The position numbers and the translations under genes were made by a program. From assembly GCA_003255025.1 (NCBI GenBank), contig QANY01002976.1:496001-560000 (forward strand): DNA of 64,000 bases. Direction: 5' to 3'. The notes under the pieces are model-generated. The model had not been told where the DNA came from and did no database searches. It saw nothing but the letters and a program-made list of their open reading frames with translations. Within the stretch, counting starts at the first letter, position 1; every line of letters begins with the position of its first letter. The DNA is from Datisca glomerata (lineage: Eukaryota > Streptophyta > Magnoliopsida > Cucurbitales > Datiscaceae). Below are positions 11,274 to 23,263 of the stretch, piece by piece.

Positions 11274-13234
11274 GGTCTTTATATCTTTATGTGTTAAATA
11301 TTGTGTGAGTTTTCTTGCATTATTCATAATATATTTTATATGTATGAATAGAGTACGTTTTTATTTTTTGAATGTCTGGTTAAATAATTGATCGTTAATT
11401 GTATGATGTTTATTGGGTTATGATTTGTTCTTTAATCTTTTCCTTAGATCTTGTGTAAGTCACTTTGGGCGTAGGATTTTTTAGTAATTTTATTTTGGAT
11501 AATAAATTGTAATGATTCCAATTGCGAGAAGATGAAGAATGCATGAGCCGAACGTGGAGGAAAAAGAAAAGAAATAGGAATTCCTGGGGAATCCCAGTGC
11601 CGACACTAGAAAATAGGATTTCTAGAGTTACCGTTGCTGGGAAAATAGGCTTCGACGATGAGTTATAAAAGCATTGACACCGGCGGTGACCGGGATTGGT
11701 AAGCGGTGATGGGCGGCGGTGGGAGAAACATGTCGTTGGTGGCAACTGTTGTCATAGCTACAGAAGTTTCGTAGAAACCCAGATACCTGTTTACCCTATC
11801 ATTGCAGAGTTTATGAAATCTCTAACTCTATGTTTTACTTTTAAATTTTGAAATTAATGTAATTTTAAAATTAATTTTTAATTTTTAATTTTATGAAAAT
11901 TAAACATTAATTAATTGATTGGGTTTGACCAAGTCAATAAATTATTTTTTTACTAAGTCAAATTCAATTTTTTTAAAGATAATTATAGAGTCAAATTTTA
12001 CTTAAGAAAAATAGTTCTTCCTAATTAAAATCGTTTTGTTCAAAGCATGAATATTATGAAGATGAATATTATTAGGTGGAGAATGAGATATTTTAGAAAT
12101 ATGTAATCTTGAAGTCCTCCTTGTAATTTTAATTTTTTTTATTTCAATGATTGTCATTTAGAAATACTCAATAGTCACTCGGTCCATTATTATTTTATTT
12201 AATTGTTAATAAATGTTTATGGATATAGTTTATAACATAACCATGCATTGGTCGATCACATGCCATACATGAAACCATACACAGTTCTATTTAATCATGT
12301 ATCTTATCAGTAGAAACATGATTTATTTGGATTATCCTATTATGTTTATATGATTTATTTTGAAAAATCAATTACATGTAAACTGTTAGGTTTTAATTAA
12401 TTAAAACTTGGTAATCAAAACATTCTAAATGCTATAGTATCCTTTAGGATAACCCACTTTGGTAAAAGAATTTTATTAAATTTGGATGAATGTAATTAAT
12501 TAGTTAATCTAAGTTCACCTAATTATGACTTAGGCTCTTTAGAAGGTTAAATGAACTTAGACTAATGAGATTGAATTAACTGTTAATTTAACATTCATAA
12601 GGTTATTATTTTAACTAGTAATTAATTTAGAATTGATTGATTTATTAAAATAGAAACACATTATCTTCAAATAGTGAGTGGGAGATGGTTGATTTGTCAA
12701 TGTAACCTATGATCTCCATTATTAGTACTACACCGTGAGGTACAGTGAGTGCCTCGAGATGACTTTGTTTTCATCCACTTAATAAGGGTTTTGAGCTATA
12801 TCAATATCAAGGTTGGACTTCTTAAGAAGATAGGACTAAGTGATGTAGTTTAGTTTTGACCGACCCTAAGGCGGCATATTCTATATCAACTCATGGAATC
12901 TGATATAATGAGTTACACTCACAAAGTCACAATTTAAGCTATGAGTGGATAATTGTGACCTGACCAAATTATCGACACCTTATTGTTAAAAAAGAAAATA
13001 TGAGATATTTTAAGTTTTAGTTAATAATGATGAGAATGTCTCATAGACAGTCTAAGATTAATCTAACTGACCCTAAGGTAACACATTAATTATTAGGTTG
13101 TTTTATCGTGGATTAGTAGATAATAAATTTATGTGTTTACTATGTTGCATTCATGTATCACGTTTACTTTCTGAATTTTAGATATTGATTTCAATTATAT
13201 TGAATTATGTATATTTTATTTTTTAGTTATTATT
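11274..13234 (+). other. Long non-coding leader of copia B1
   Basis: About 1.96 kb separates the primer site from the gag ATG, far longer than the usual copia leader of tens to hundreds of bases. It has a GC-rich block at about 11600-11750 containing ggcggcggtggg, then AT-rich DNA, then a conserved block around 12720-12960 with ctaaggcggcatattc at about 12868. The same blocks recur in B2, B4 and B5. No sense ORF is conserved. The 111-codon antisense ORF at 11410-11745 is not maintained in frame in the B3 leader, so I treat the whole stretch as untranslated. Confidence 0.75.
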
Positions 13235-13660
13235 ATGTCTATCATGGGCAACTCAATTACTGTTTTACTTGCACTTGAGAAATTTAATGGTGATAACTCC
13301 ATAAGATGGAAATCCAACTCAAACATGTTGTTAGTTTATGAGCATAATGAATTTATTCTTGCTGAAGAAAGTCCTGAAATGCTTGTAGGCAATACTTAGA
13401 TTATTGACACATGGGCTACCATTGGGGGTGAGGTAAATGTTACTGAGCAAAACCATTCTCCTTTTATTGTTAGTAGTAACAAGAGGAAGAAGATCAATGG
13501 TAAGGCAAAGGTAAGGTCAAGAAAGGGAAGAAAGCTAAGACATCACCGAAAGCCAAGACATCACCGAAAGCCACGAAGAACAAGAATGATAACAAGCCCA
13601 AAGGAAAATGTTTCCATTATGGGGTTAAAGGTCATTGGAAGAGAATTCTGTAATGAGTAT
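13235..13660 (+). pseudogene. Copia B1 gag, internally deleted
   Basis: The ATG at 13235 opens MSIMGNSITVLLALEKFNGDN, the same gag N-terminus as B2, B4 and B5. After about 50 codons a stop and a large internal deletion join this start directly to the C-terminal basic region, rich in Lys, Arg and Ser, with two copies of a KTSPKA-type repeat (about 13535-13570). The zinc knuckle CFHYGVKGHWKR lies at about 13608-13650, but its final Cys is shifted out by a small indel. The missing middle would have carried the capsid domain, so no functional gag can be made. Confidence 0.88.
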
Positions 13661-13734
13661 CTCTCCGAGCTGAAAAAAGAAAGGTACATATGATTTACTT
13701 ATATTTGAAGTTTGTTTAGTGGAATAAGATATGT

Positions 13735-14990
13735 TATCCTGGATACTGGATTCAGGAGCCACTAACCATGTATGTTCTTCTTTGCTGATGCTTGATTAGT
13801 CAAGGGAGCTGGCTGATGGCGAAGTCATTATGAGAGTTGGCAGTGGTGCGCTCTTGTCAACAAAATCATTGGGGACACTCCACCTTAATTTTGAAAATAA
13901 TTATTTAGTTTTGAACGATATTTATTATATTCTTGAATTTTTGAGAAATTTGATTTCTCTTTCGTTACTGCATGAACAACTTTTTGAAGTTTCTTTAATT
14001 AATAATGAGTTTATTATTTCTAAGAATGGATTCAATATTTTTCATGCAAAAGTATCGAATGGACTGTATATGCTTAAACCGAATGAACACACGTTAAATA
14101 ATTCTGAATTATTTAAAGTAGTAAATCCTAAAAGTAACAAACGACAAAGAGTTTCTCATGATGATGATAACACGTATCTATAGCATCTTAGGTTGGGACA
14201 TATTAATCTAGATAAACTAAACAGGTTAACAAAGCAAGAGACTTTTCACTGGAAAGGGCCAAAGAGCCAATGAATCACTTGAGCTAGTACATAGTGGTGT
14301 CTGTGGACTGATCAATGTACAAGTTAAAGGTCTATATGAGTATTTAGTTACTTTTATTGACGATTACTCAAGATATGGTTATACTTACCAAATGCATAAA
14401 AAATTAGGAACTTTTGAAAAGTTTAAGGACTTCAAAGCTGAAGTTGAAAAGTAATTCGGTAAATCATTAAAAATATTTCAATCAGATCGAGGTGGTGAAT
14501 ACTTGGATTTAAAATTCAAGGATTACCTACTGGAGTATGGCATCTTATCCCAACTCACAGCACCTGAAACCCTACAACAAAATGGTACTTCAGAAAGGAG
14601 AAACCGAACCTTATTGGATATGGTAAGGTCGATGTTAAACTACTAATCCCTACCACTTTCATTTTATGGATATACATTACATACGACAATATACACTTTG
14701 AATGTAGTACCTTCCAAGTATGTAAGAAAGACACTTTTAGAGTTATGGAATGACTCCAAACCCATTTGGTGTTACTTTCATATATGAGGGTATCCAACTC
14801 ACGTTCTTAGACACAAGACTGAAAAGTTAGACTCAAGGCCTAAAGTGTGTATATTTGTTGGCTATGATAAATAGGCTAGACGTGGGTACTTTTATAGTCA
14901 CAAAGATCAAAATGTGTTTGTATCGATAAATGCCACATTCCTTGAACGCGACTATATGAAAAACTACAAACCTTGAAACAATGTAGTTCT
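13735..14990 (+). pseudogene. Copia B1 protease and integrase
   Basis: The protease has an intact active-site motif WILDSGATNHVC at about 13740-13775. An open stretch at 13830-14183 covers the rest of the protease and the start of the pre-integrase domain (NGLYMLKPNE near 14070). The pre-integrase LRLGHINLDKLNRL follows at about 14186. Integrase begins with HSGVCG-type residues (about 14300) and YLVTFIDDYSRYGYTY (about 14345). The core continues with FQSDRGGEYL (about 14480) and QQNGTSERRNRTLLDMVRSML (about 14580). VCIFVGYDK is near 14850. Stops near 14453, 14645 and 14872 and a poor 3' end make it inactive. Catalytic DD-E residues can still be traced. Confidence 0.9.
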
Positions 14991-15124
14991 CGAAGAATTA
15001 GCGTTTGATGAGATCAGACCACCTTATCATCAATTAATAAATGACAAACCACAGAAACCACTGTTCCTGTTCAGAAAATCCCTGTGCAACGTCGTTGTGT
15101 GAGGGTTGTAAGATAATCTATTCT

Positions 15125-16715
15125 CTATGAACTAGAGACACATGTGCTGGTGTCTGACACTGATAATGACGATCCATTAACCTTTAAATAAGCGATGGAT
15201 GATTCTGAAAAAGAGAATTGGCAAGATGCCATGAACCAGAAAATGAAATAAATATATTCCAATTCCGTCTGGTAACTTGAAGATCCACCTGAAGATGTCA
15301 GGCTCATTAGATGTAAATGGATCTTCAAGAAAAAAAGAGGTGCAGATGGAAAAGTGGAGACTTTAAGGACAAGGCCGGTAGACAAGGGCTATACACAAAG
15401 GGAATGAGTCGATTATGAAGAGACATTCTCCCATGTTGCCATGCTAAAATCAATTCACATCTTTTATCCATAGCCGCTAGTTTAGGTATGAAAAATAGAA
15501 AATGAATGTTAAGACATCTTTTCTGAATGGCTATCTTGAAGAAAACATCTATACGATACAACCGGAAGGGTTTGTAAAAAAGGGGCAAGATCAGAAAGTA
15601 TGTACGTTGCTTAAAAATCTATTTATGGATTAAAGCGAGCATCTAGATCTTAAAATCTTAACTTTGATGAGATTATTGAATCATATGGCTTTGATCAAAA
15701 TGTTGATGAATCTTGTGTTTATAAATACATCAAAGATAAGATAGTGGTTTTCTTAGTTCTTTATATTGATGATATTCTACTCATTAGAGATGATGTAGAA
15801 ACTTTGTAAAAGATAAAGAAGTGGTTAGCTGAGAAATTTTAAATGAAAGATTTAGGAGATGCGAGCTATGTTCTAGGCATCCAAATCCTAAGAAATAGAA
15901 AGAATAAGCTCTTGGCATTTTCTCAGACATCTTATATTGATAAGGTGCTGGAGAGATTCTCTATGGAGAATTTCAAGAAAGGTCAACTACTGAACAAACA
16001 ATGAATTGTCTTTTCCAATGAGAAATGTCTTAAGACATCTCGGGAGGAAGAGGATATGAGAAATGTTCATTATGCTTCAGCTGTTGGTAGTCTCATGTAT
16101 GTCAAGTTATGTACAAGACTAGACATCTGTTATGCAGTAAGAATTTTCAGTCGTTATCAATCGAATTCAGGTTTGGGACATTGGATTGCAGTAAAGTATA
16201 TTCTTAAGTATCTTAGGAGAACGAGAAACTATATGCTTGTTTATTCAAGTGGAGACCTGAACCCTAGTGGATATACTGACCCTCATTTTCAATCAGACAG
16301 AGATAGTCGAAAGTCGACGTCTGGATTAGTATTCACTCTCGGTGGAGGAGCTATAGTCTAGAGAAGTATAAAAAAAATCCAACATTACAGATTCCACTAT
16401 GAAAGCCGAATATATAACGGCTTGTGAAACTGTGAAATAAGCGGTATGGCTCAGAAAATTCTTTACTGATCTGGAAGTAATTACAGATATGGACAAGCCA
16501 CTAATCATATACTGTGACCACAGTTGGGAGATAACTAATTCCAAAGAACCGATGAGTGACCAAATAGACAGGAAATATCATCTTGTAAGACATATCGTGC
16601 ATCAATGGGATGTGACTGTTATGAATATCGTATCAAATAAGAACCCGACTGATCCTTTTACCAAGACACTTCTTGCAAAGTTATTTGAGGTCATACACGT
16701 AGCATCGAGTTGATA
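15125..16715 (+). pseudogene. Copia B1 reverse transcriptase and RNase H
   Basis: Translation gives a copia reverse transcriptase: RCKWIFKKKRGADGKVE (about 15310), FLNGYLEENIY (about 15520), LYIDDILLI with the catalytic Asp pair (about 15760), and MKDLGDASYVLGIQIL (about 15845). A 101-codon open stretch at 16056-16361 holds YASAVGSLMY and the connection to RNase H (GYTDPHFQSDRDSRKSTSG). The RNase H C-terminus reads DKPLIIYCDHSWEITNSKEP and RKYHLVRHIVHQWDV (about 16490-16600). At least eight stops or shifts break it. The same RNase H signature occurs in copia D at 55559-56711, so the two families are close relatives. Confidence 0.92.
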
Positions 16716-16749
16716 GAGATGCCACATTTGCTTTTGGGCAATTGGAAGA

Positions 16750-18981
16750 TTTCTGGGGATAATAGCCTCAAAGTATGTGTATTGACATTTAAAAAAAAAT
16801 TTAATGAAATTACATTTTTCTTATAATTGTCCTTTTTAACTTATTGTTGAATAATTTATATAAATATCTGAAAAATTCTATATTCATTAATGAGACTATT
16901 GTCTTGTATTAGTACGAGAGAATTGAGATCATAGATATTGAATAAAATTATCAGCAACATATTAAAATATGTCATCTTTAATGAATGGTTGCTAGTACGG
17001 TTCACTAAGCTTAATAAATGCATGTGATCTAGATCAGGGTCATTGATGTGGATATATATCTTAGTGAATGTACTTTATATAAAAAATTATATATGAGAAC
17101 CGATGTGAATTAATATCTTTATTAAATTGTCGTTATCATAAAGATTTCATACACATCAATCTAATGATCATATGTAGACTGATCTGAATCCTGAGTAGTC
17201 ATGAACTTCTATGCATATCAACTGGATCTTTTGATTCACTTGTTAAGGTTAATTTGTAAAATATGCTAATGACTTTTTTTTGGAGATTCAGTGATACGGA
17301 TGGCTGGGAACATGATCGTACAAGCTTTGGATTTCATGATTTCCTAACTCGTTAAGTTTAATCGTATATTAGTTCCCTTAAGTAATAATTCTGGAAATGA
17401 AGTAGTTAGAAGGGCAAAATGGTAATTTTTACTAACTCTAATTTACGAACCAATAATAGGAGGACATAACTACATGAAATGATTATATCAATGAACTCAT
17501 AGGTGTTGCTGCGTAATAATACATTCTATAATCTCTAAGAGTGCAGTTTCATATTTATAGTAGAGTAATAATATAATTAAAAAATATGATTATTAATTAA
17601 AGAGTTTAATTAATAATTCAGTTTATTGGAGCTTAGGATTATAGGTCCACGGTTCCCAAGTCAACTCTGTACTATGCAATCTAGGGTGTGAATATTTCAA
17701 GATATGAGAAAAGGACTGACTTGCAAAAGAAATTTTTATTCTAGGGCAAATACATAATTATGAGATAATTATATGTGATTAATTAATTAAAAATTACTTA
17801 ATTAAATTATTTATATTAATTTTCAAATATCGATTAGTGAGTCAGTATATCTAATTTGTGAAATTAGATATGTTAAATTATTAGTAGATAATAATTCAAA
17901 ATTTGAATAAACTAAATTTGTTATTTGTGAACTAACAGATAAACTAATTGTTAGGAATAATCAGATAAGTTAAATTTAAATTAACTGATATGTGAATATT
18001 TATTTAATTATTCTAATGGCGTCATTGAGAATCAGAGATTGACATAAACTACTGTAGTGCCATGTGGCACTACAACAGTGTCATGACACACAATGCCGTG
18101 AGACACCGTGATGGCTCACAGCAATTGCAGTGCCGTGTGGCACTGCACTTGTGCACAAGTTATAGTGCGTCCCACTGCAATGATAATTTTGAAATTAAAT
18201 ATTGTTTTAAGTTTATCCCTAAAAATCTCATGAGTCTAGATATTACATATAGATATTATTTTAATGGCCTCAAGGTTGGTTGCATCCGTTGAGAGTGTTG
18301 GTTAAGGTGTTGAGAACAGAATCAGGGAGAAAACTCTCTCTGTGATTAAAAGTTAAAAAAATCTTTGAAAGTATAATCATCGTATTCTCTCAGAGCATTG
18401 TCTCATTAAATTAATCAAACTCTCTCTGTGATTAAAAGTTAAAAAAAATCTTTGAAAGTATAATTATCGTATTCTCTCAGAGCATTGTCTCACTAAATTT
18501 ATCAAACTCTCTCTGTGATTAAAAGTTAAAAAAAATCTTTGAAAGTATAATCATCGTATTTTCTCATAGAATTGTCTCACTAAATTAATCATTCTCAGTA
18601 AATATCTAGATATCATGTGTTGAGTAAATCTAGAGACAGAAAAAGTGTCTTTGAATTATTCTATGTGCGCACACACGTTCTAAAGTGTTTGAGGATTGAC
18701 TTGAAAGATCTCGGTGTAGATCTCGAAATCCGTTGTTTGTGAAAACGCATGATCATTGGTTTGTGAGGATGCTTGATAGAGATTACAGGAGCTATATGAT
18801 TCATATCCATATATGTCTTAGATTTAATTTATAATGGATCCTGATTGAAAAGAGTTTTTCAATAAAAAATTTTATTTTAGAAACCGTTGCGCCGTGTTTA
18901 TTTTTTTTATAAAAAAGATTCATTTTTAATAATTTTTTAAAAGCTTCACGCTTCCGTCGAGCGAGTGCTGCATTTCCAACA
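16750..18981 (+). repeat. 3' LTR of copia B1
   Basis: The 2,232-bp LTR follows a poor purine tract (ggcaattggaaga). It is the most complete LTR of the family here in its U3-R part. It holds clustered palindromes at 18054-18160 and a three-fold 87-bp repeat at 18331-18590, neither of which is present in that form in the 5' LTR. It ends CCAACA and is followed by the target duplication atgcg. Confidence 0.9.
18331..18590 (+). repeat. Three tandem 87-bp repeats in the B1 3' LTR
   Basis: Units start with aaactctctctgtgattaaa at about 18331, 18417 and 18504. They differ by only a few bases. The matching part of the B4 LTR (about 32900-33010, minus strand) appears as a single more diverged unit, so the triplication looks specific to this LTR. 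Confidence 0.88.
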
Positions 18982-18986
18982 ATGCG

Positions 18987-20100
18987 TTCTTCAATGGAAC
19001 CTACAATAAATAATGTATATGTCCCAACAAGAAGGATTTCAGGACATTTCTGGACCTCAATATGTTTGTAAGTTGAAGAAAGCTTTTTATGGGCTTAAGC
19101 AAGCCTCAAGAGCTTGGTATCACAAGCTGAAAACAACATTGTTGCACTGAGGTTTCATAGCTTCCATTTCTGATGCTGCATTGTTTATTTACAGAACTTC
19201 TAAGACCATTATGTTTCTTCTAGTGTATGTGGACGACATACTTCTTATAGGCAACAACTCTTATGTTATGTATAAGATGGTGCGTGATATTAATCAAGCT
19301 TTTTCTTTAAAGGACTTGGGAAAAATTCACTTCTTTCTTGGTGTTGAAGTTTTCAGAAGTGCATGTGGTTTTTATCTGTCTCAGTCAAAATATAGTGCTG
19401 ATTTGCTAAAAAAGACTCACATGGATGGTTCAAAGTCTACCTCATTTCCTGCAGTGCATCTTTGAGACTTACTGCACCTGAGGGAGAACCATTCACTAAT
19501 GTAACCTTGTTCAGACTAGACCTAATATAGGTTTTATAGTCAACATTCTAAGCCAATTCTTGCACGAACCAACCTCCACTTACTGGCAAGCTTGCAAAAG
19601 GATTCTTAGATATATAAAATGGACTACTACTACGGGTTTACATATTCACTCATCTAAGTCTTTAACCTAGCAAGATTACTCAGACTCGGATTGGGCAGGG
19701 AACCTTGATGACAGGAAGTCAACAGGTTCTTATATGGTGTTTGTTGGTGGGAATTAGATTTCCAGGTATCCAAAAAGTAAAGTGTTGTTTCTAGATCTAG
19801 TATCGAGAGTGCATACAGATCAATGGCCAATGCAGCAGTTGAAGTTACTTGGATTCATAACCTCTTATCAAAACTTCTTTCTTCCTATTGAGCCTTATAT
19901 CTTTTGGGTAGATAACATAAGTGCTATTGCAGTTGCTTCGAATCCAGTCTTACATGCCAGGTCCAAGCACATTGAGCTGGACATTTATTTCATTAGAGAA
20001 AGAGTTCTTCATAGGCAACCTCAAGTTAGATATGTTTCTTCTATTAATCAGTTGGCTGACATTCTTACTAAGCCGTTGTCTACCTCTCGATTTTAGTATT
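18987..20100 (+). pseudogene. Copia A reverse transcriptase (second part) and RNase H
   Basis: Reading resumes right after B1 with the FLNG-type motif and then LKKAFYGLKQASRAWYHKLK (about 19070-19130). The open stretch 19181-19465 contains LVYVDDILLIGNNS with the catalytic Asp pair (about 19220) and SLKDLGKIHFFLGVEVF. A frameshift follows near 19465. RNase H is seen as SDSDWAGNLDDRKSTGSYMVFVG (about 19680-19750) and FWVDNISAIAVASNPVLHARSKHIELDI (about 19895-19985), ending QLADILTKPLSTSRF. This gives the expected copia order up to the purine tract. Confidence 0.92.
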
Positions 20101-20140
20101 TAAGGTCCAAGCTCAAGGTGGTTGATACCCCCTTTCACTT

Positions 20141-20149
20141 GAAGGGGGA
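20141..20149 (+). other. Polypurine tract of copia A
   Basis: gaaggggga lies immediately upstream of the 3' LTR, where second-strand DNA synthesis is primed. Confidence 0.8.
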
Positions 20150-20433
20150 TAGTAAGGGAAGCAATGTCTTACTATCTTACATGATTACTAAGCTATCTTA
20201 GAGTTCAAGTAATGAAGAGAAGCTTACAACTCACGTAGAGATGCCAAGATGTCAGTATGTTAGTTAGAACTGATAAATTGATATTGTTAGCTTGTTTAGT
20301 CTGTTAAGTCTCTCTACTCTTTCGATAGCCTTACTATAAAGGCTTAACCTTCTTCTTCTTGTAAACTTGATCTTCTTTGATCTAATACATAATATTACAG
20401 TGCAAACTCTTCTTCCTCTTCTTAATTCTTTCA
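20150..20433 (+). repeat. 3' LTR of copia A
   Basis: The 284-bp LTR starts tagtaaggg and ends ttctttca, matching the 5' LTR at 2489-2752 with scattered substitutions and one roughly 20-bp extra block near 20227-20250. A TATA-like tataaa lies at 20335-20340. It is followed by the target duplication tattt. Confidence 0.88.
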
Positions 20434-20438
20434 TATTT

Positions 20439-21950
<1,512 letters not shown>

Positions 21951-21954
21951 AAAT

Positions 21955-22411
21955 TAATTTTGCAGTTTCTAACATCTGTTGCTTTTCCTTTACAAGCTAG
22001 TATTCTCTATAGAGACATTACATCAGTCGGTGATAAACTCCCTACAAGCTCACCATATAGTAAACTACTGCTAATAAACTTCCTGCTCGAGCTCCCATGC
22101 AGAAGCTACTGCCACGTTGTAAGGGAGAAGAGTGAAGGGGATAGTTTTAACACAAAGAAGCCTCCTACTACTAACAACCTAAGCAACCGTAATTGTCAAA
22201 GTAAGTTAGGAGAGTTTGTAAGTTGTAACAATCTAACTAGCTTAGAGTCAAGTGGCTAAGTTGTTAGCTGTTAGTTTCTTCTTCCTTCCTCTCTCGACTG
22301 CAATATTTGGCTTCTATATAAATAGGCCTGTCATTGGCTTTTCTGGTTGCTGGAATACCTAGACTGAAATTCACATACTGAAGAAATGCAAAAGCTTTAT
22401 ACATTGTTTCA
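21955..22411 (+). repeat. Probable 5' LTR of copia C (left edge uncertain)
   Basis: The right edge is well defined: ...acattgtttca at 22411, directly before a perfect primer site. A clear TATA box, ctatataaatagg, is at 22313-22325 and is followed by a plausible leader. The left edge is a guess because no second LTR of this family is in the window. The 99-codon ORF at 21960-22259 falls inside it and shows no family similarity, so it is not called. Confidence 0.55.
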
Positions 22412-22423
22412 TGGTATCAGAGC
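22412..22423 (+). other. Primer-binding site of copia C
   Basis: TGGTATCAGAGC is a perfect copy of the plant copia site complementary to initiator Met-tRNA and directly follows the LTR end. Confidence 0.9.
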
Positions 22424-22442
22424 TTGCAAGTGGCAAACGTCC

Positions 22443-23008
22443 ATGAGAGATCCTACAGACAAAGGAGAGAAGAGTAACAGAGGTAGCAGCCTCATCTCAA
22501 GTCTAAGTAATGTGTTTTCAAACACACAGAGTAGTTCCCTGACTGTGAAGCTCGAAAGAAACAACAACATCTTGTGGAAATTCAAGTTCTTCTAGCAATG
22601 ATAGGACATGGACGTCCTTGGAACTTCAACCAGACTTGTGAAAAACACATAATCAAGTCAAGCAAACCCAGAGTACATTTCTTGGACTCGAAAAGACCAA
22701 CTATTGTTGAGTTTGCTTAGATCATCGATGAGCGAGAGTATACTTGGTACTATAACTCAGTACAACACTGCACATGAAGTATGGAGGTCCTTAGAGAGAA
22801 ACTTTTCCCGTCAGTCAAGGGCAAAGTTAGTGCAACTTAAGAGTGCCATTCAAAACTACACTAAAGATGATCTTTCAATCTCAGACTATTGTGACAAAGT
22901 AGGAGGATAACAAACAGTCTTGCCTCTGTTGGACAACCAGTAAGTGATCAAGATCTGGTTATGTATATTCTAAATGATTTAGATCCGATTTTGATCCAGT
23001 GGTCGTAA
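22443..23008 (+). pseudogene. Copia C gag, truncated
   Basis: The ATG at 22443 opens a Ser-rich N-terminus and then SSLTVKLERNNNILWKFK (about 22530-22590). An open stretch from 22704 reads MLSLLRSSMSESILGTITQYNTAHEVWRSLERNFSRQSRAKLVQLKSA, a typical copia gag core, followed by SISDYCDKV. After a frame change come DLVMYILNDLDP (about 22953). The gag then stops abruptly near 23008, where minus-strand B2 sequence begins. No continuation of copia C is found later in the window. Similar in domain order to copia A, E and F, but a separate family by sequence. Confidence 0.88.
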
Positions 23009-23263
23009 ATGATCAACATCATTCATGCTCTCAAGTATGTAGCACTTCTCCTTGTTGTTTGATATGATCCAAGTATCATATTTGTCCCTAACATTCTTAG
23101 GGGCGTTAGCAGCGGGCTCCTCAGGACATTTGTCAATAAGAACGAATTTATGGTTCTCACAAATCAACATTAAGTTCATATTTGATTTCTAACGTACACA
23201 ATTATCACCATTCAATTTTTTAAGAGAGAGTAAAGCAGTAACAGGGTTACCCATGGTAGACAT
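23009..23263 (-). pseudogene. B2 gag N-terminus
   Basis: The minus-strand ATG at 23263 opens MSTMGNPVTALLSLKKLNGDN, the B-family gag start. The Trp of the conserved RWKS motif is a TAG stop here. The frame continues as MNLMLICENHKFVLIDKCPEEPAANAPKNVRDKYDTWI. It is cut off at the junction with copia C gag. It preserves residues lost from B1 by the internal gag deletion. Confidence 0.88.

Larger units (their letters stand above)
9533..18981 (+). mobile_element. Copia B1, complete but dead 9.4 kb LTR retrotransposon
   Basis: The element starts TGTTG at 9533 and ends CCAACA at 18981. It is flanked by atacg (9528-9532) and atgcg (18982-18986), one mismatch apart. It lies inside the copia A reverse transcriptase between the Asn-Asn and Phe-Leu-Asn-Gly of the conserved QLDVNNAFLNG motif, so reading resumes on the far side. 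It has large LTRs (1,727 and 2,232 bp), a 2-kb non-coding leader, an internally deleted gag, and protease, integrase, reverse transcriptase and RNase H in copia order. It is the only complete member of the B family in the window; partial members are B2 to B5. Confidence 0.92.
2484..20438 (+). mobile_element. Copia A, an old LTR retrotransposon split by two nested insertions
   Basis: A 5' LTR at 2489-2752 and a 3' LTR at 20150-20433 match along their length and are bounded by the same 5-bp duplication, tattt (2484-2488 and 20434-20438). Both LTRs begin TA rather than TG and end CA. Between them the parts appear in copia order: primer site, gag, zinc knuckle, protease, integrase, reverse transcriptase, RNase H, purine tract. 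The protease is split by a CACTA element (3846-7387) and the reverse transcriptase by a complete copia (9533-18981). Without these inserts the element is about 4.9 kb, a normal length for a short-LTR copia. Stops and frameshifts show it is dead. Confidence 0.9.

Noticed and set aside
11410..11745. 111-codon antisense ORF in the B1 leader
   Set aside because: The homologous B3 leader has its antisense ORF (29811-30125) in a different frame with unrelated residues, so neither is conserved as protein.
21960..22259. 99-codon ORF upstream of copia C
   Set aside because: It lies in the presumed LTR, ahead of the TATA box and primer site, and resembles no family.
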